Shown here piece after piece: positions 1 to 7,129 of a stretch of DNA of 64,000 nucleotides. Below the pieces are notes generated by a model. The model saw only the letters and a program-made list of their open reading frames with translations. It was not told where the DNA came from and ran no database searches. A program made the position numbers and the translations under genes. Location of the stretch: positions 3,472,001-3,536,000 of the forward strand of contig CP091034.1 in the NCBI GenBank assembly GCA_039725955.1. The letters are read 5' to 3'. The stretch comes from Sinorhizobium sp. B11. GTDB lineage: Bacteria > Pseudomonadota > Alphaproteobacteria > Rhizobiales > Rhizobiaceae. The first letter of the stretch is position 1. The number at the start of each line of letters is the position of its first letter.

Positions 1-672
1 GCGCTGAAACTGCCCGACGTCGGCTATATGCGCGCGCTCTCGCCGGAAGGCATTCTCGCCATGAACCCGACGGCGATCATCGCCGTCGAGGGCTCCGGCC
101 CGCAGGAAGCGCTGAACGTTCTGAAGAATGCCAGCGTGCCCTTCGAGACCGTTCCGAATGCCTATACGCGCGACGGCATCATCGCCAAGATCGATCGTGT
201 CGGCACGTTGCTGAACGTGCCGGACAAGGCGAAAGCCCTTGAAGAAAAGGTCGGCGCCGATCTCGATGCCGCCGTCACCGATGCCGAAAAGCGTCCCGAG
301 GCCGAGCGCAAGCGCGTGCTCTTCATCTTGAGCGCCCAGAACGGCCGCATCATGGCGTCAGGCACAGGCACGGCTGCCGATGGCGTCATCAAGCTTGCCG
401 GCGCCGTCAATGCGATCAGTGAATTCCCTGGCTACAAGCCGCTGACCGACGAGGCGATCATCAGCGCCAAGCCTGATGTGATCCTGATGATGAACCGCGG
501 TGATGGCGCCGGCACGAAAAACGACGACCTGCTTGCCCAGCCCTCGATCGCGCTGACACCGGCCGGCGAGAAGAAGGCGATCATCCGCATGGATGGTCTG
601 CATCTCCTGGGCTTCGGTCCGCGCACGGCAAGTGCAGTTCGCGAACTCAACGCGGCAATCTACGGGGGCTGA
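1..672 (+). CDS. hmuT: Haem ABC transporter substrate-binding protein HmuT (5' end missing)
   Basis: The reading frame is open from the first base, so the start lies upstream of the window; about 223 C-terminal residues are visible. The product would be the periplasmic haem-binding component that delivers haem to HmuUV. The visible part looks like the C-terminal half of a class III (BtuF/HmuT-type) binding protein: a segment beginning ILAMNPTAIIA, a long linking helix around VPDKAKALEEKVGADL, then the second lobe with SAKPDVILMM. The stop codon overlaps the hmuU start (TGATG), so the genes are translationally coupled. The call rests on the following hmuU and hmuV genes as well as the fold. 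A siderophore- or cobalamin-binding protein is the alternative. Confidence 0.85.
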   Translation, partial: ALKLPDVGYMRALSPEGILAMNPTAIIAVEGSGPQEALNVLKNASVPFETVPNAYTRDGIIAKIDRVGTLLNVPDKAKALEEKVGADLDAAVTDAEKRPEAERKRVLFILSAQNGRIMASGTGTAADGVIKLAGAVNAISEFPGYKPLTDEAIISAKPDVILMMNRGDGAGTKNDDLLAQPSIALTPAGEKKAIIRMDGLHLLGFGPRTASAVRELNAAIYGG

Positions 673-1784
673 TGATGGCCGTACCGGAAGCCATGATGGA
701 AAACAGGCGATCCTTTTTGCCGGTCTTCAGCAGAAACCGGCAGGCGGGCGACAGAACCGAGCTTGCCCTGCTGGCGATCGCCTTCCTCGTCCTGGCTTCC
801 GTTTTCGCCCTGCTCTTCTCCGTCACGACGGGAGCGTCCGACGCCTCCATTCTCGACGTCGTCAGAAACATGGCAGGCAACGAAACGGCGCTCAGCGCCC
901 GTGACCGGATCATCATCTTCGACATTCGCCTGCCCCGCGCCATCCTCGGCTTCCTGATCGGCGGATCGCTCGCCGTCTCGGGCGCGGTCATGCAGGGCCT
1001 GTTTCGTAATCCGCTCGCCGATCCCGGCCTTGTCGGCGTCTCCTCGGGCGCTGGCTTCGGCGCGGTCGTGATGATCGTTCTCGGCGGCACGATCGCCGCC
1101 CCCCTCTACCTCGCACTCGGCATCTACGCCCTGCCGCTCGCAGCCTTCGGCGGCGGCCTTGCCACCACGCTGCTGCTTTACCGGGTCGCCACCAGCAACG
1201 GCCAGACCTCGGTCGCCACCATGCTGCTTGCCGGCATCGCGCTCGGCGCTCTGACCGGCGCGCTGACGGGCGTGTTGATCTACATGGCCAACGACCAGCA
1301 GCTGCGCGACTTGACCTTCTGGGGCATGGGCTCGCTTGCCGGCGCGACCTGGATCAAGATCGCGGCGGCCGGTCCGATCATCCTCCTCTCCTTCATCGCA
1401 CTACCCTTCATGGCCCGCGGCCTGAACGCCATCACGCTCGGCGAAGCGGCTGCCTTCCATATGGGCGTGCCGGTCCAGCGGCTGAAGAATATCGCCATCG
1501 TCACCGTTGCCGCCGCAACCGGCGCCTCCGTTGCCGTCAGCGGCGGCATCGGCTTCGTCGGCATCGTCGTTCCGCATATCCTGCGCATGGTAATCGGCCC
1601 GGACCATCGCTTCCTGCTGCCGGCCTCGGCACTGCTCGGCGGTTCGCTGCTGATTTTCGCCGATGTGCTCGCCCGCACCATCGTAGCACCCGCCGAAATG
1701 CCGATCGGCATCATCACGGCGGCCGTTGGCGGTCCCTTCTTCCTCTGGATCCTGTTGCGGCAGCGCTCGCGCCTTGCCCTGTGA
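672..1784 (+). CDS. hmuU: Haem ABC transporter permease HmuU (FecCD family)
   Basis: Inner-membrane permease of 370 residues, the usual FecCD/BtuC size, predicted to pass haem from HmuT into the cytoplasm. After a polar N-terminus the first membrane helix starts near residue 30 (ELALLAIAFLVLASVFALLF). The family hallmark RLPRAILGFLIGGSLAVSG follows near residue 90, with NPLADPGLVGVSSGAG after it. A late GGIGFVGIVVPHILRM segment is the conserved ATPase-contact loop, and it ends in the usual MPIGIITAAVGGPFFLWIL. The start ATG overlaps the hmuT stop. FecCD proteins for siderophores look alike, so substrate is inferred from the operon. Confidence 0.9.
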   Translation: MMAVPEAMMENRRSFLPVFSRNRQAGDRTELALLAIAFLVLASVFALLFSVTTGASDASILDVVRNMAGNETALSARDRIIIFDIRLPRAILGFLIGGSLAVSGAVMQGLFRNPLADPGLVGVSSGAGFGAVVMIVLGGTIAAPLYLALGIYALPLAAFGGGLATTLLLYRVATSNGQTSVATMLLAGIALGALTGALTGVLIYMANDQQLRDLTFWGMGSLAGATWIKIAAAGPIILLSFIALPFMARGLNAITLGEAAAFHMGVPVQRLKNIAIVTVAAATGASVAVSGGIGFVGIVVPHILRMVIGPDHRFLLPASALLGGSLLIFADVLARTIVAPAEMPIGIITAAVGGPFFLWILLRQRSRLAL

Positions 1785-1794
1785 GTGTGCACCG

Positions 1795-2604
1795 ATGATC
1801 GAAGTTTCCGGCGTCAGCGTGCGCCTTTCCGGCAAGACCATCGTCCGCGATGTCGCATTCACCGCAAAGGCCGGCGAACTGACCGCCATTGCCGGACCGA
1901 ACGGCTCCGGCAAGACAACCACGATGAAGGCCGTTTCCGGCGAGCTTGCCTATGAGGGCTGCGTATCTCTGAACGGCGAAGAGGTGCGCACATTGAGGCC
2001 GTGGCAACTTGCCTCCATCCGCGGGGTCCTGCCGCAGGCGAACGCCATCTCCTTTCCCTTCACCGTTCGCGAGATCGTCCGCATGGGCCTGACCTCCGGC
2101 CTCAACCTCCATGCCGATCAGGCCGATGAGACTGCTGCAAAGGCGCTGGCCGCCGTCGATCTCACCGGCTTCGAAGGCCGCTTCTACCAGGAACTCTCCG
2201 GCGGCGAGCAACAGCGTGTGCAGCTCGCCCGCGTGCTTTGCCAGATCTCCGAGCCGGTCGTTGACGGCAGACCCTGCTGGCTGCTGCTGGATGAGCCGGT
2301 CTCCAGCCTCGACATCAGCCACCAGCTGACCATCATGACGCTCGCGCGCGATTTCTGTGAGCGCGGCGGCGGGGTGATTGCGGTCATGCATGATCTCAAT
2401 CTGACGGCTCTCTTTGCCGACCGGATCGTGCTGATGAAATCCGGCCGGCTGGCCGCTGAAGGCAGCGTCCGCGACGTACTGACAGACAAAACGTTGGAGA
2501 CGGTGTTCGGCTGCCCGCTGCGCGTCAACACGGTGCCTGGCGACGGCACGCCTTTCGTCCTGGCCCATAGCGCGCTGGCCAACTCAGGAACCTTTCCAGC
2601 CTGA
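1795..2604 (+). CDS. hmuV: Haem ABC transporter ATP-binding protein HmuV
   Basis: Cytoplasmic ATPase of 269 residues that powers haem import by HmuU. Walker A is GPNGSGKTT, the ABC signature is LSGGEQQRVQLAR, and Walker B is CWLLLDEPVSSLD followed by the switch histidine in AVMHDLN. I chose ATG 1795 (MIEVSGVSV), ten bases after the hmuU stop, because it begins exactly at the first strand of the ABC fold; the in-frame codons upstream lie inside hmuU. The DEPVSSLDISHQ wording is typical of HmuV. It is the last gene of the visible haem operon. Confidence 0.92.
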   Translation: MIEVSGVSVRLSGKTIVRDVAFTAKAGELTAIAGPNGSGKTTTMKAVSGELAYEGCVSLNGEEVRTLRPWQLASIRGVLPQANAISFPFTVREIVRMGLTSGLNLHADQADETAAKALAAVDLTGFEGRFYQELSGGEQQRVQLARVLCQISEPVVDGRPCWLLLDEPVSSLDISHQLTIMTLARDFCERGGGVIAVMHDLNLTALFADRIVLMKSGRLAAEGSVRDVLTDKTLETVFGCPLRVNTVPGDGTPFVLAHSALANSGTFPA

Positions 2605-2719
2605 ATGCGTTGTCCGCAATGATTTGGGTCAAAGCCGGGCGCTCTCTTCCGTGCCATTGATGGTGCTGACCCCGCGTGAAACCGGGCGGCGCTGATCGCG
2701 CCCAGCAATGGAGACAGTC

Positions 2720-3064
2720 ATGGCCTACTCCTTCTTCCAGTCCAGCCGCAGCCGCCGCAACGGCGCTCTTCACAATCTCGAAACCAGCGTCGAAGACCAG
2801 ATCGCAGCCCTGCGCGAAGAGCTCGCAGAGCTCACCCATGTTCTCGGCAAGACCTCCCGCCATCCGGGTGAAAAGCTGCGCTCGCAGGCATCCGCAAGCT
2901 ATGAAGATATCCTCGGCCGCAGCGAGGATCTGCTGAACGAATTGCAGCAGCGCTACCTGCGCGGCGCCGGCGAAGTGCGAAACACCGTGCGTCGTCATCC
3001 GCTCGCAACTGTCGGCGCCGCTGCTGCCTTTGGCCTGCTCGTCGCCATGCTCGCGCGCCGCTAG
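2720..3064 (+). CDS. DUF883/ElaB-YqjD-like membrane-anchored protein
   Basis: A 114-residue protein with a long amphipathic helical part (residues 20-85, including EDQIAALREELAELTHVLG) and one C-terminal hydrophobic helix (HPLATVGAAAAFGLLVAML) ending in basic residues. This is the layout of the ElaB/YqjD/DUF883 family, tail-anchored inner-membrane proteins some of which bind ribosomes in stationary phase. ATG 2720 was preferred over ATG 2708 because GGAG at 2710-2713 sits at the right distance from 2720. It lies 8 bases ahead of the next membrane protein gene and is probably co-transcribed with it. Function in this organism is unknown. Confidence 0.75.
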   Translation: MAYSFFQSSRSRRNGALHNLETSVEDQIAALREELAELTHVLGKTSRHPGEKLRSQASASYEDILGRSEDLLNELQQRYLRGAGEVRNTVRRHPLATVGAAAAFGLLVAMLARR

Positions 3065-3072
3065 GAGGCTCG

Positions 3073-3474
3073 ATGCTCTTCCCGATCCTGAGCCTGCTCG
3101 TCGGCAACAGCGTTCACCGCACGGTGGAACGCACCAAGCGCAACGGCATCTTCGTCGCCGTTGCGTTGCTTTTTCTGCTGACTGCCTACGCGCTTGCCGT
3201 CACCGCAGGAGCCATCTGGCTGGCAGGCATCTACGGCGCCATCGGCGCATCCCTCTTCTTGGCGGCCTGCGCTCTGCTGATCGCGATCATCGTTTTCGTG
3301 ATCATGACGATCATGAACCATCAGGAAGCCCGCCGCGCCCGGGAGCGCCGCGCAGCACTTGAATCTCTGGCAACCGTTGGCCTCGGCTTCGTTCGCACCC
3401 AACCGCTCCTGACGGCGGGCATCGTCGCTGCTCTCGTTGCTGCCAATCTGGTGGGTTCCAAGCGGGACGACTAA
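3073..3474 (+). CDS. Small integral membrane protein, YqjE/holin-superfamily-like
   Basis: A 133-residue protein with two or three membrane helices: residues 26-50 (IFVAVALLFLLTAYALAVTAG), 55-82 (GAIGASLFLAACALLIAIIVFVIM) and a weaker one at the C-terminus (LLTAGIVAALVAANLVG). A charged linker (HQEARRARERRAALE) separates the second and third. In enterobacteria DUF883-type YqjD is followed by YqjE, which is classed with phage holin superfamily proteins; the order and layout here are similar, so I infer a YqjE-like protein. No catalytic motif is visible. A good ribosome-binding site (AGGAGG, 3063-3068) precedes ATG 3073. Confidence 0.6.
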   Translation: MLFPILSLLVGNSVHRTVERTKRNGIFVAVALLFLLTAYALAVTAGAIWLAGIYGAIGASLFLAACALLIAIIVFVIMTIMNHQEARRARERRAALESLATVGLGFVRTQPLLTAGIVAALVAANLVGSKRDD

Positions 3475-3507
3475 TCCGCATCCTTCTCATTCTTCGATTG
3501 CCGCAAG

Positions 3508-3543
3508 AAGCGCAGCGCGCCCAATGGTGCGCTGCGCTTTTTC
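3508..3543 (+). terminator. Rho-independent terminator after the DUF883/YqjE-like pair
   Basis: Perfect 11-bp stem, AAGCGCAGCGC (3508-3518) with GCGCTGCGCTT (3529-3539), followed on the plus strand by a run of T (3538-3542). Confidence 0.85.
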
Positions 3544-3581
3544 TCTGTCGTTGATTGAGGTAATCGCGCCATCGGTCCAAC

Positions 3582-3612
3582 AAAAAAGCCGGCGCCCCGC
3601 AGGGCAGCCGGC
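3582..3612 (-). terminator. Rho-independent terminator of nepR-ecfG
   Basis: On the minus strand a GC-rich hairpin (3588-3612, ten pairs with one bulged base) is followed by six T residues, the complement of AAAAAA at 3582-3587. It lies about 28 bases past the ecfG stop codon. Confidence 0.8.
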
Positions 3613-3639
3613 CATCCTTCCTCCCAGGAAAGGCGTCGA

Positions 3640-4194
3640 TCAGAAGGCAAAAGCCTTCGAGGTAAGCGGCGCCGATGTAGCGTCGGGACCGAAGTCCGCC
3701 TCGCCTGATATCTGCAGGAGATCCTGCAACCGCTGGCGCGCGCGGTTCACGCGGCTCTTGATGGTGCCGACGGCACAGCCGCAGATTTCCGCCGCTTCCT
3801 CATAGGAGAAGCCCGATGCACCGACGAGAATGATCGCTTCGCGCTGGTCCGGCGGCAGCTGGTCCAGCGCCTTCTTGAAGTCCTGCAGGTCGAGCGCGCC
3901 ATATTGGGAAGGGTGCGTCGCCATGGATTCGGTAAACAGGCCATCGCTGTCCTGCACCTCGCGGCCGCTCTTGCGCATCTGGCTGTAAAGCTCGTTGCGC
4001 AGGATCGTGAAGAGCCAGGCTTTCATGTTGGTGCCCATCTCGAAATGATCCTGCTTGGCCCAGGCTTTCATGATGGTGTCCTGAACCAGGTCGTCGGCGC
4101 GGTCATGCCGGCCGATCAGTGATATGGCAAACGCACGAAGGCTTGGCAGGGCCGCCAGGAGTTCGCGCTTGAAGCTCGGTTGCGCTTTTTCCAT
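3640..4194 (-). CDS. ecfG: General stress ECF sigma factor (EcfG/RpoE type)
   Basis: A 184-residue ECF sigma factor. Region 2 covers residues 15-80 (ADDLVQDTIMKAWAKQ, then NMKAWLFTILRNELYSQMR), and region 4 covers 110-165 (LDQLPPDQREAIILVGASGFSYEEAAEICGC with the helix-turn-helix VGTIKSRVNRARQRL). Identification as the general stress sigma rests on the sequence style and on the gene context: nepR lies 10 bases upstream and phyR is divergent. In this pathway the sigma factor is held by NepR and released when phosphorylated PhyR binds NepR; it then reads GGAAC-N16/17-CGTT-type promoters. Two such sequences occur here, upstream of phyR and of the next kinase gene. Confidence 0.93.
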   Translation of the reverse strand: MEKAQPSFKRELLAALPSLRAFAISLIGRHDRADDLVQDTIMKAWAKQDHFEMGTNMKAWLFTILRNELYSQMRKSGREVQDSDGLFTESMATHPSQYGALDLQDFKKALDQLPPDQREAIILVGASGFSYEEAAEICGCAVGTIKSRVNRARQRLQDLLQISGEADFGPDATSAPLTSKAFAF

Positions 4195-4204
4195 GCGGGT
4201 ATTC

Positions 4205-4411
4205 CTATTCGGCCATCTTTGCGGAAGCCATCATTTCGGCCTGATCAAGCTTTTCCAGCAGGTCGAGGAAACGGTCGGGAATAGTCTCCTCCTGCGCGGC
4301 AGCATAAAGCGACCGCAACCTGACGCCGATCTGGTTGTTCGGGTCCAATAGGTCGCTCGCCCGCAACTCCAACTGGCGCTCGTCCGGTGCTTCTGTCTTT
4401 TGTGTCGTCAT
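4205..4411 (-). CDS. nepR: Anti-sigma factor NepR
   Basis: A 68-residue acidic protein with the two NepR helices: IGVRLRSLYAAAQEETIPDRF and LDLLEKLDQAE. NepR binds EcfG directly and is captured by the sigma-like domain of phosphorylated PhyR (partner switching). I chose ATG 4411 (MTTQKTEAPDE); an in-frame TTG at 4453 would add 14 residues without family support. The gene is co-directional with ecfG, 10 bases apart, which allows balanced expression of the pair. A minus-strand stress promoter candidate lies at 4582-4606. Confidence 0.9.
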   Translation of the reverse strand: MTTQKTEAPDERQLELRASDLLDPNNQIGVRLRSLYAAAQEETIPDRFLDLLEKLDQAEMMASAKMAE

Positions 4412-4581
4412 CAACTGATCACTTCTTGCCTGTTGTCTTGGATTGAAAGGCAAAGTCGCTGTAAAAGGTAAATGGAACGGATAAGCGATCGATCAAGCAG
4501 GTTATTTCAAACCCTTGATGTCGTAGATCCATTCCGTTCACATGGGTCAAAACGTGACGCCCTTCATTTGTCGGCTAGGAT

Positions 4582-4606
4582 AATGCGACGCCGCAAAAAT
4601 AGTTCC
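4582..4606 (-). promoter_or_regulatory. Candidate EcfG-dependent promoter of nepR-ecfG
   Basis: Read on the minus strand: GGAAC (4606-4602), a 16-base spacer, then CATT (4585-4582), one mismatch from the CGTT -10 element. It still fits the looser GGAAC-N18-TT form described for rhizobial stress sigma factors. Transcription would leave a leader of about 165 bases before nepR. Confidence 0.5.
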
Positions 4607-4620
4607 TCACATCAGGAACT
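4601..4620. repeat. 7-bp inverted repeat made by two back-to-back -35 elements
   Basis: AGTTCCT (4601-4607) and AGGAACT (4614-4620) are perfect inverted repeats separated by six bases. Each arm contains a GGAAC -35 element of the opposing stress promoters. Confidence 0.7.
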
Positions 4621-4639
4621 TTTTTATGGAGGCCGCGTT
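4615..4639 (+). promoter_or_regulatory. EcfG-type promoter of phyR
   Basis: GGAAC (4615-4619), 16-base spacer, CGTT (4636-4639): a full match to the alphaproteobacterial general-stress promoter, 47 bases upstream of the chosen phyR ATG. It predicts positive feedback of the sigma factor on phyR. Confidence 0.85.
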
Positions 4640-4685
4640 TTCTGGTCATTGCAGCCATTTACCTGCCTGTAGACGGGAGTTTTTA

Positions 4686-5480
4686 ATGACACTATCCACT
4701 CGAATTGCGCCGCACCTTCCTTATCTGCGTCGCTATTCCCGCGCTCTCACCGGCACTCAGACATCTGGCGATGCTTATGTCGCTGCCGTTCTGGAAGCAA
4801 TCATCGCCGATCTCTCCATATTCCCGGATACCGCGAATGACCGCGTTGCACTCTACAAACTCTTCACGCAATTGTTTGGTTCCACCGCGGTCGAGATTCC
4901 CGAGCCTTCCTCACCCTATGCCTGGGAGCAGCGCGCGACGCTGAACCTCTCGAAGGTTTCGCCGCTTGCCCGCCAGGCTTTCCTGCTCGCCTCTGTCGAG
5001 AATTTCCGCGTCTCCGAGATCGCAGACATTCTCGAAATCACCGAAGAGGAAACGATGCAGCTGCTCGACAAGGCCTCGCATGAAATCTCGCGCCAGGTCG
5101 CGACCGATATCATGATCATCGAGGATGAACCGCTGATCGCCATGGATATCGAGCAGATGGTCGAAAGCCTCGGCCACCGCGTCACCGGCATCGCCCGCAC
5201 CCATACCGAGGCCGTCGCACTCTATAACAGGACCAAGCCGAGCATGGTGCTCGCCGATATCCAGCTTGCCGACGGCAGCTCCGGCATTGATGCCGTCAAC
5301 GATATCCTGAAGACCTCGAGCGTGCCCGTGATCTTCATTACCGCCTTCCCCGAGAGATTGCTGACCGGGGAGCGACCGGAACCCACCTTCCTCGTGACCA
5401 AACCCTTCAATCCCGACATGGTCAAAGCGCTGATCAGCCAGGCTCTTTTCTTCAACGAAACGACCCGCGTGGCGGCCTGA
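4686..5480 (+). CDS. phyR: Stress response regulator PhyR (sigma-like domain plus receiver)
   Basis: A 264-residue protein with an N-terminal ECF-sigma-like domain (residues 1-135: STRIAPHLPYLRRYSRALTG, then the region-4-like FRVSEIADILEITEEETMQLLDKA) and a C-terminal receiver (about 140-260). The receiver shows acidic residues in IIEDEPLIAMDIE, phospho-acceptor Asp191 in VLADIQLADG, and Lys in VTKPFNPD. Phosphorylated PhyR binds NepR and frees EcfG. I used ATG 4686 and not ATG 4626, because the longer start would fall inside the promoter at 4615-4639. It is divergent from nepR-ecfG and followed by an HWE kinase gene that may phosphorylate it. Confidence 0.95.
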   Translation: MTLSTRIAPHLPYLRRYSRALTGTQTSGDAYVAAVLEAIIADLSIFPDTANDRVALYKLFTQLFGSTAVEIPEPSSPYAWEQRATLNLSKVSPLARQAFLLASVENFRVSEIADILEITEEETMQLLDKASHEISRQVATDIMIIEDEPLIAMDIEQMVESLGHRVTGIARTHTEAVALYNRTKPSMVLADIQLADGSSGIDAVNDILKTSSVPVIFITAFPERLLTGERPEPTFLVTKPFNPDMVKALISQALFFNETTRVAA

Positions 5481-5501
5481 AACATGAATCTTGGCCATAC
5501 C

Positions 5502-5526
5502 GGAACTATTCCGGCAACGATGCGTT
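5502..5526 (+). promoter_or_regulatory. EcfG-type promoter of the HWE kinase gene
   Basis: GGAAC (5502-5506), 16-base spacer, CGTT (5523-5526), identical in spacing to the phyR promoter and about 130 bases before the kinase start. Confidence 0.8.
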
Positions 5527-5654
5527 CCGGCTCTGCCGGAGCGTATTGGCGGCTTTAACGGTTTTTGCAGCGCTTGCTTTTAGAATGACCGGCAGGTTTG
5601 TCGGGAGAGCAACATCCCTCCGTTTGTTCGAAGGGACCGAGGAGAGGCGGCCGA

Positions 5655-6668
5655 GTGAATACGACTGGACCATTGTCCGGAACGCCTTTCACCACTGAAG
5701 GCAAGGCGGCAATAATGGAGCGCGCGCTCGCCAGCGCGGCTATCTCGATTCTCTATCAGGATGCCAGCCTTGCCATCATATACGCCGAAAATCTTCTCCC
5801 CTATTTCCAGACCCGTTTCGTCGCCGGTGGCGATGACGGCTCGTTATTTGGCGAAGCTCATGGAAAATCGCTTGCCGCGATAAAGCGGACGGTGCTTGAA
5901 ACCGGCGCCTCCAATAATGCCGAGGTCGATGTTGCAATCGACGGCGAAGTCAGGACATTCGAACTGAACGTTCAGCGCACTGGCGGGCGCGGCAATTACG
6001 GTCTGCTCTCCGTCATCTCGGAGATTACCGAAAGCCGGCATCGCGAAAAGGTGCTGAAATCGCTGCTTCGCGAGCTTTCCCACCGCTCCAAGAACCTGCT
6101 TGCCATCATCCAGGGCATCGCCACGCAGACCGCCCGCAATACCATTTCTCTCGATTCTTTCCTGATGAAATTCCGCGGGCGTCTTCAATCGCTCTCGAAC
6201 TCTCAGGATCTGATTACCGATTCCAGTTGGCGCGGCGCCTTTCTGTTCGAACTTGCCGAAAAACAGTTCGCCCCCTATTGGCCGGAAACATCAGGCTCCC
6301 TGCCGATATTCGGCATCAACGCGCATCTGACGCCGAATGCCGCGGTCCATCTCGGACTGGCCCTGCATGAACTGATCGTCAATTCCGCCTCTTATGGCGC
6401 AATCGCCAGCGGGGCGACCTCCATCACCCTGAACTGCCGGGAGGCTGAGATCGCCGGCCGCCAGGCAATCGAACTCGCCTGGGTGGAAGTGCTTCCAAAC
6501 AGTGCCGACGTCCACGAATTCAGCGAAAACAGCTTCGGCCGTACAGTGCTGGAGCGCGTCGTGCCCTCTTCCGTCAATGGCAAGGCCGAATTGGCGCTCG
6601 TACCCGGCCGCATCGAATATCATCTGACGGTTCCGGAAACGGAATTCGAAATCCTGAAGCGCACCTGA
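5655..6668 (+). CDS. HWE-family sensor histidine kinase of the general stress pathway
   Basis: A 337-residue kinase with no membrane segment. Residues 20-130 look like a PAS-type sensor (ISILYQDASLAIIYAENLLP, ending in GLLSVISEITESR). The dimerisation helix carries His143 in RELSHRSKNLLAIIQGIA. The ATP-binding part has LHELIVNSASYGAI (N box) and LAWVEV, the W-x-E motif that names HWE kinases. GTG 5655 was chosen because GGAGAG (5641-5646) is well spaced; ATG 5715 is possible. Its position after phyR and its own EcfG-type promoter suggest that it acts on PhyR, as neighbouring HWE kinases do in other alphaproteobacteria. The signal sensed cannot be read from the sequence. Confidence 0.85.
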   Translation: MNTTGPLSGTPFTTEGKAAIMERALASAAISILYQDASLAIIYAENLLPYFQTRFVAGGDDGSLFGEAHGKSLAAIKRTVLETGASNNAEVDVAIDGEVRTFELNVQRTGGRGNYGLLSVISEITESRHREKVLKSLLRELSHRSKNLLAIIQGIATQTARNTISLDSFLMKFRGRLQSLSNSQDLITDSSWRGAFLFELAEKQFAPYWPETSGSLPIFGINAHLTPNAAVHLGLALHELIVNSASYGAIASGATSITLNCREAEIAGRQAIELAWVEVLPNSADVHEFSENSFGRTVLERVVPSSVNGKAELALVPGRIEYHLTVPETEFEILKRT

Positions 6669-6741
6669 GATTCCGTGGTTTTACGCGGTTCCGGACTCGA
6701 ACCACACGTTTCTGCTGGAATTGCCTGAGCCAAACGAAGAA

Positions 6742-6772
6742 ACAGCCGGTGCGAGGGCGGCGCACCGGCTGT
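6742..6772. terminator. Strong hairpin after the HWE kinase gene
   Basis: Perfect 12-bp stem, ACAGCCGGTGCG (6742-6753) with CGCACCGGCTGT (6761-6772). There is no T run on the plus strand, so it may act as a 3'-end stabiliser or a weak terminator. Confidence 0.5.
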
Positions 6773-7055
6773 CTCCACTCACCGGGAGGGGACCGTGAGT
6801 TCGTCCGAATGATGGGTTGGGGGCGCGCATGTTGGGTCGATGCGGTCATCATTCGGATATCGCATTAACTACGCTCGTTAACTTTGGTTCCCTCCGATTG
6901 GAAAAAAATTGGACTTTCGTCAATTTTTTCTCGGATGGCCGATTTGGATTGCTGCTCATATCCATCCAATCGGAATTCAAAGCATGCCTAAAGAAATAGC
7001 ACAGCAAACAAATTCAATTACTTAAACTGAACAGACGAAAGAAAATTGCCAAAAT

Positions 7056-7071
7056 TTTACCGTTTGATAAA
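7056..7071. promoter_or_regulatory. Possible RutR-like operator upstream of preTA
   Basis: TTTACC-GTTT-GATAAA is a near-palindrome that shares its left half and spacing with the site at 17599-17614 in front of the second pyrimidine operon. It has three mismatches to TTGACC-N4-GGTCAA, so it is weak evidence on its own. Confidence 0.35.
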
Positions 7072-7129
7072 TTTTTGAACCTGAGTTACGATTCCCTCAC
7101 TAGTCGTTACCAATAAAGAGGGAACTTCA

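Larger units (their letters stand above)
6669..7129. other. Intergenic region before preT
   Basis: A 461-base gap. It holds a strong hairpin at 6742-6772, an AT-rich stretch (6850-7080) unlike its surroundings, a possible RutR-like operator at 7056-7071, and the preT ribosome-binding site (GAGGGA). The only plus-strand ORF (6817-6999) has no family features or ribosome-binding site and was not called. Confidence 0.6.

Noticed and set aside
6817..6999. 60-codon ORF in the preT upstream region
   Set aside because: No ribosome-binding site, no similarity to known families, and AT-rich composition unlike coding DNA nearby.
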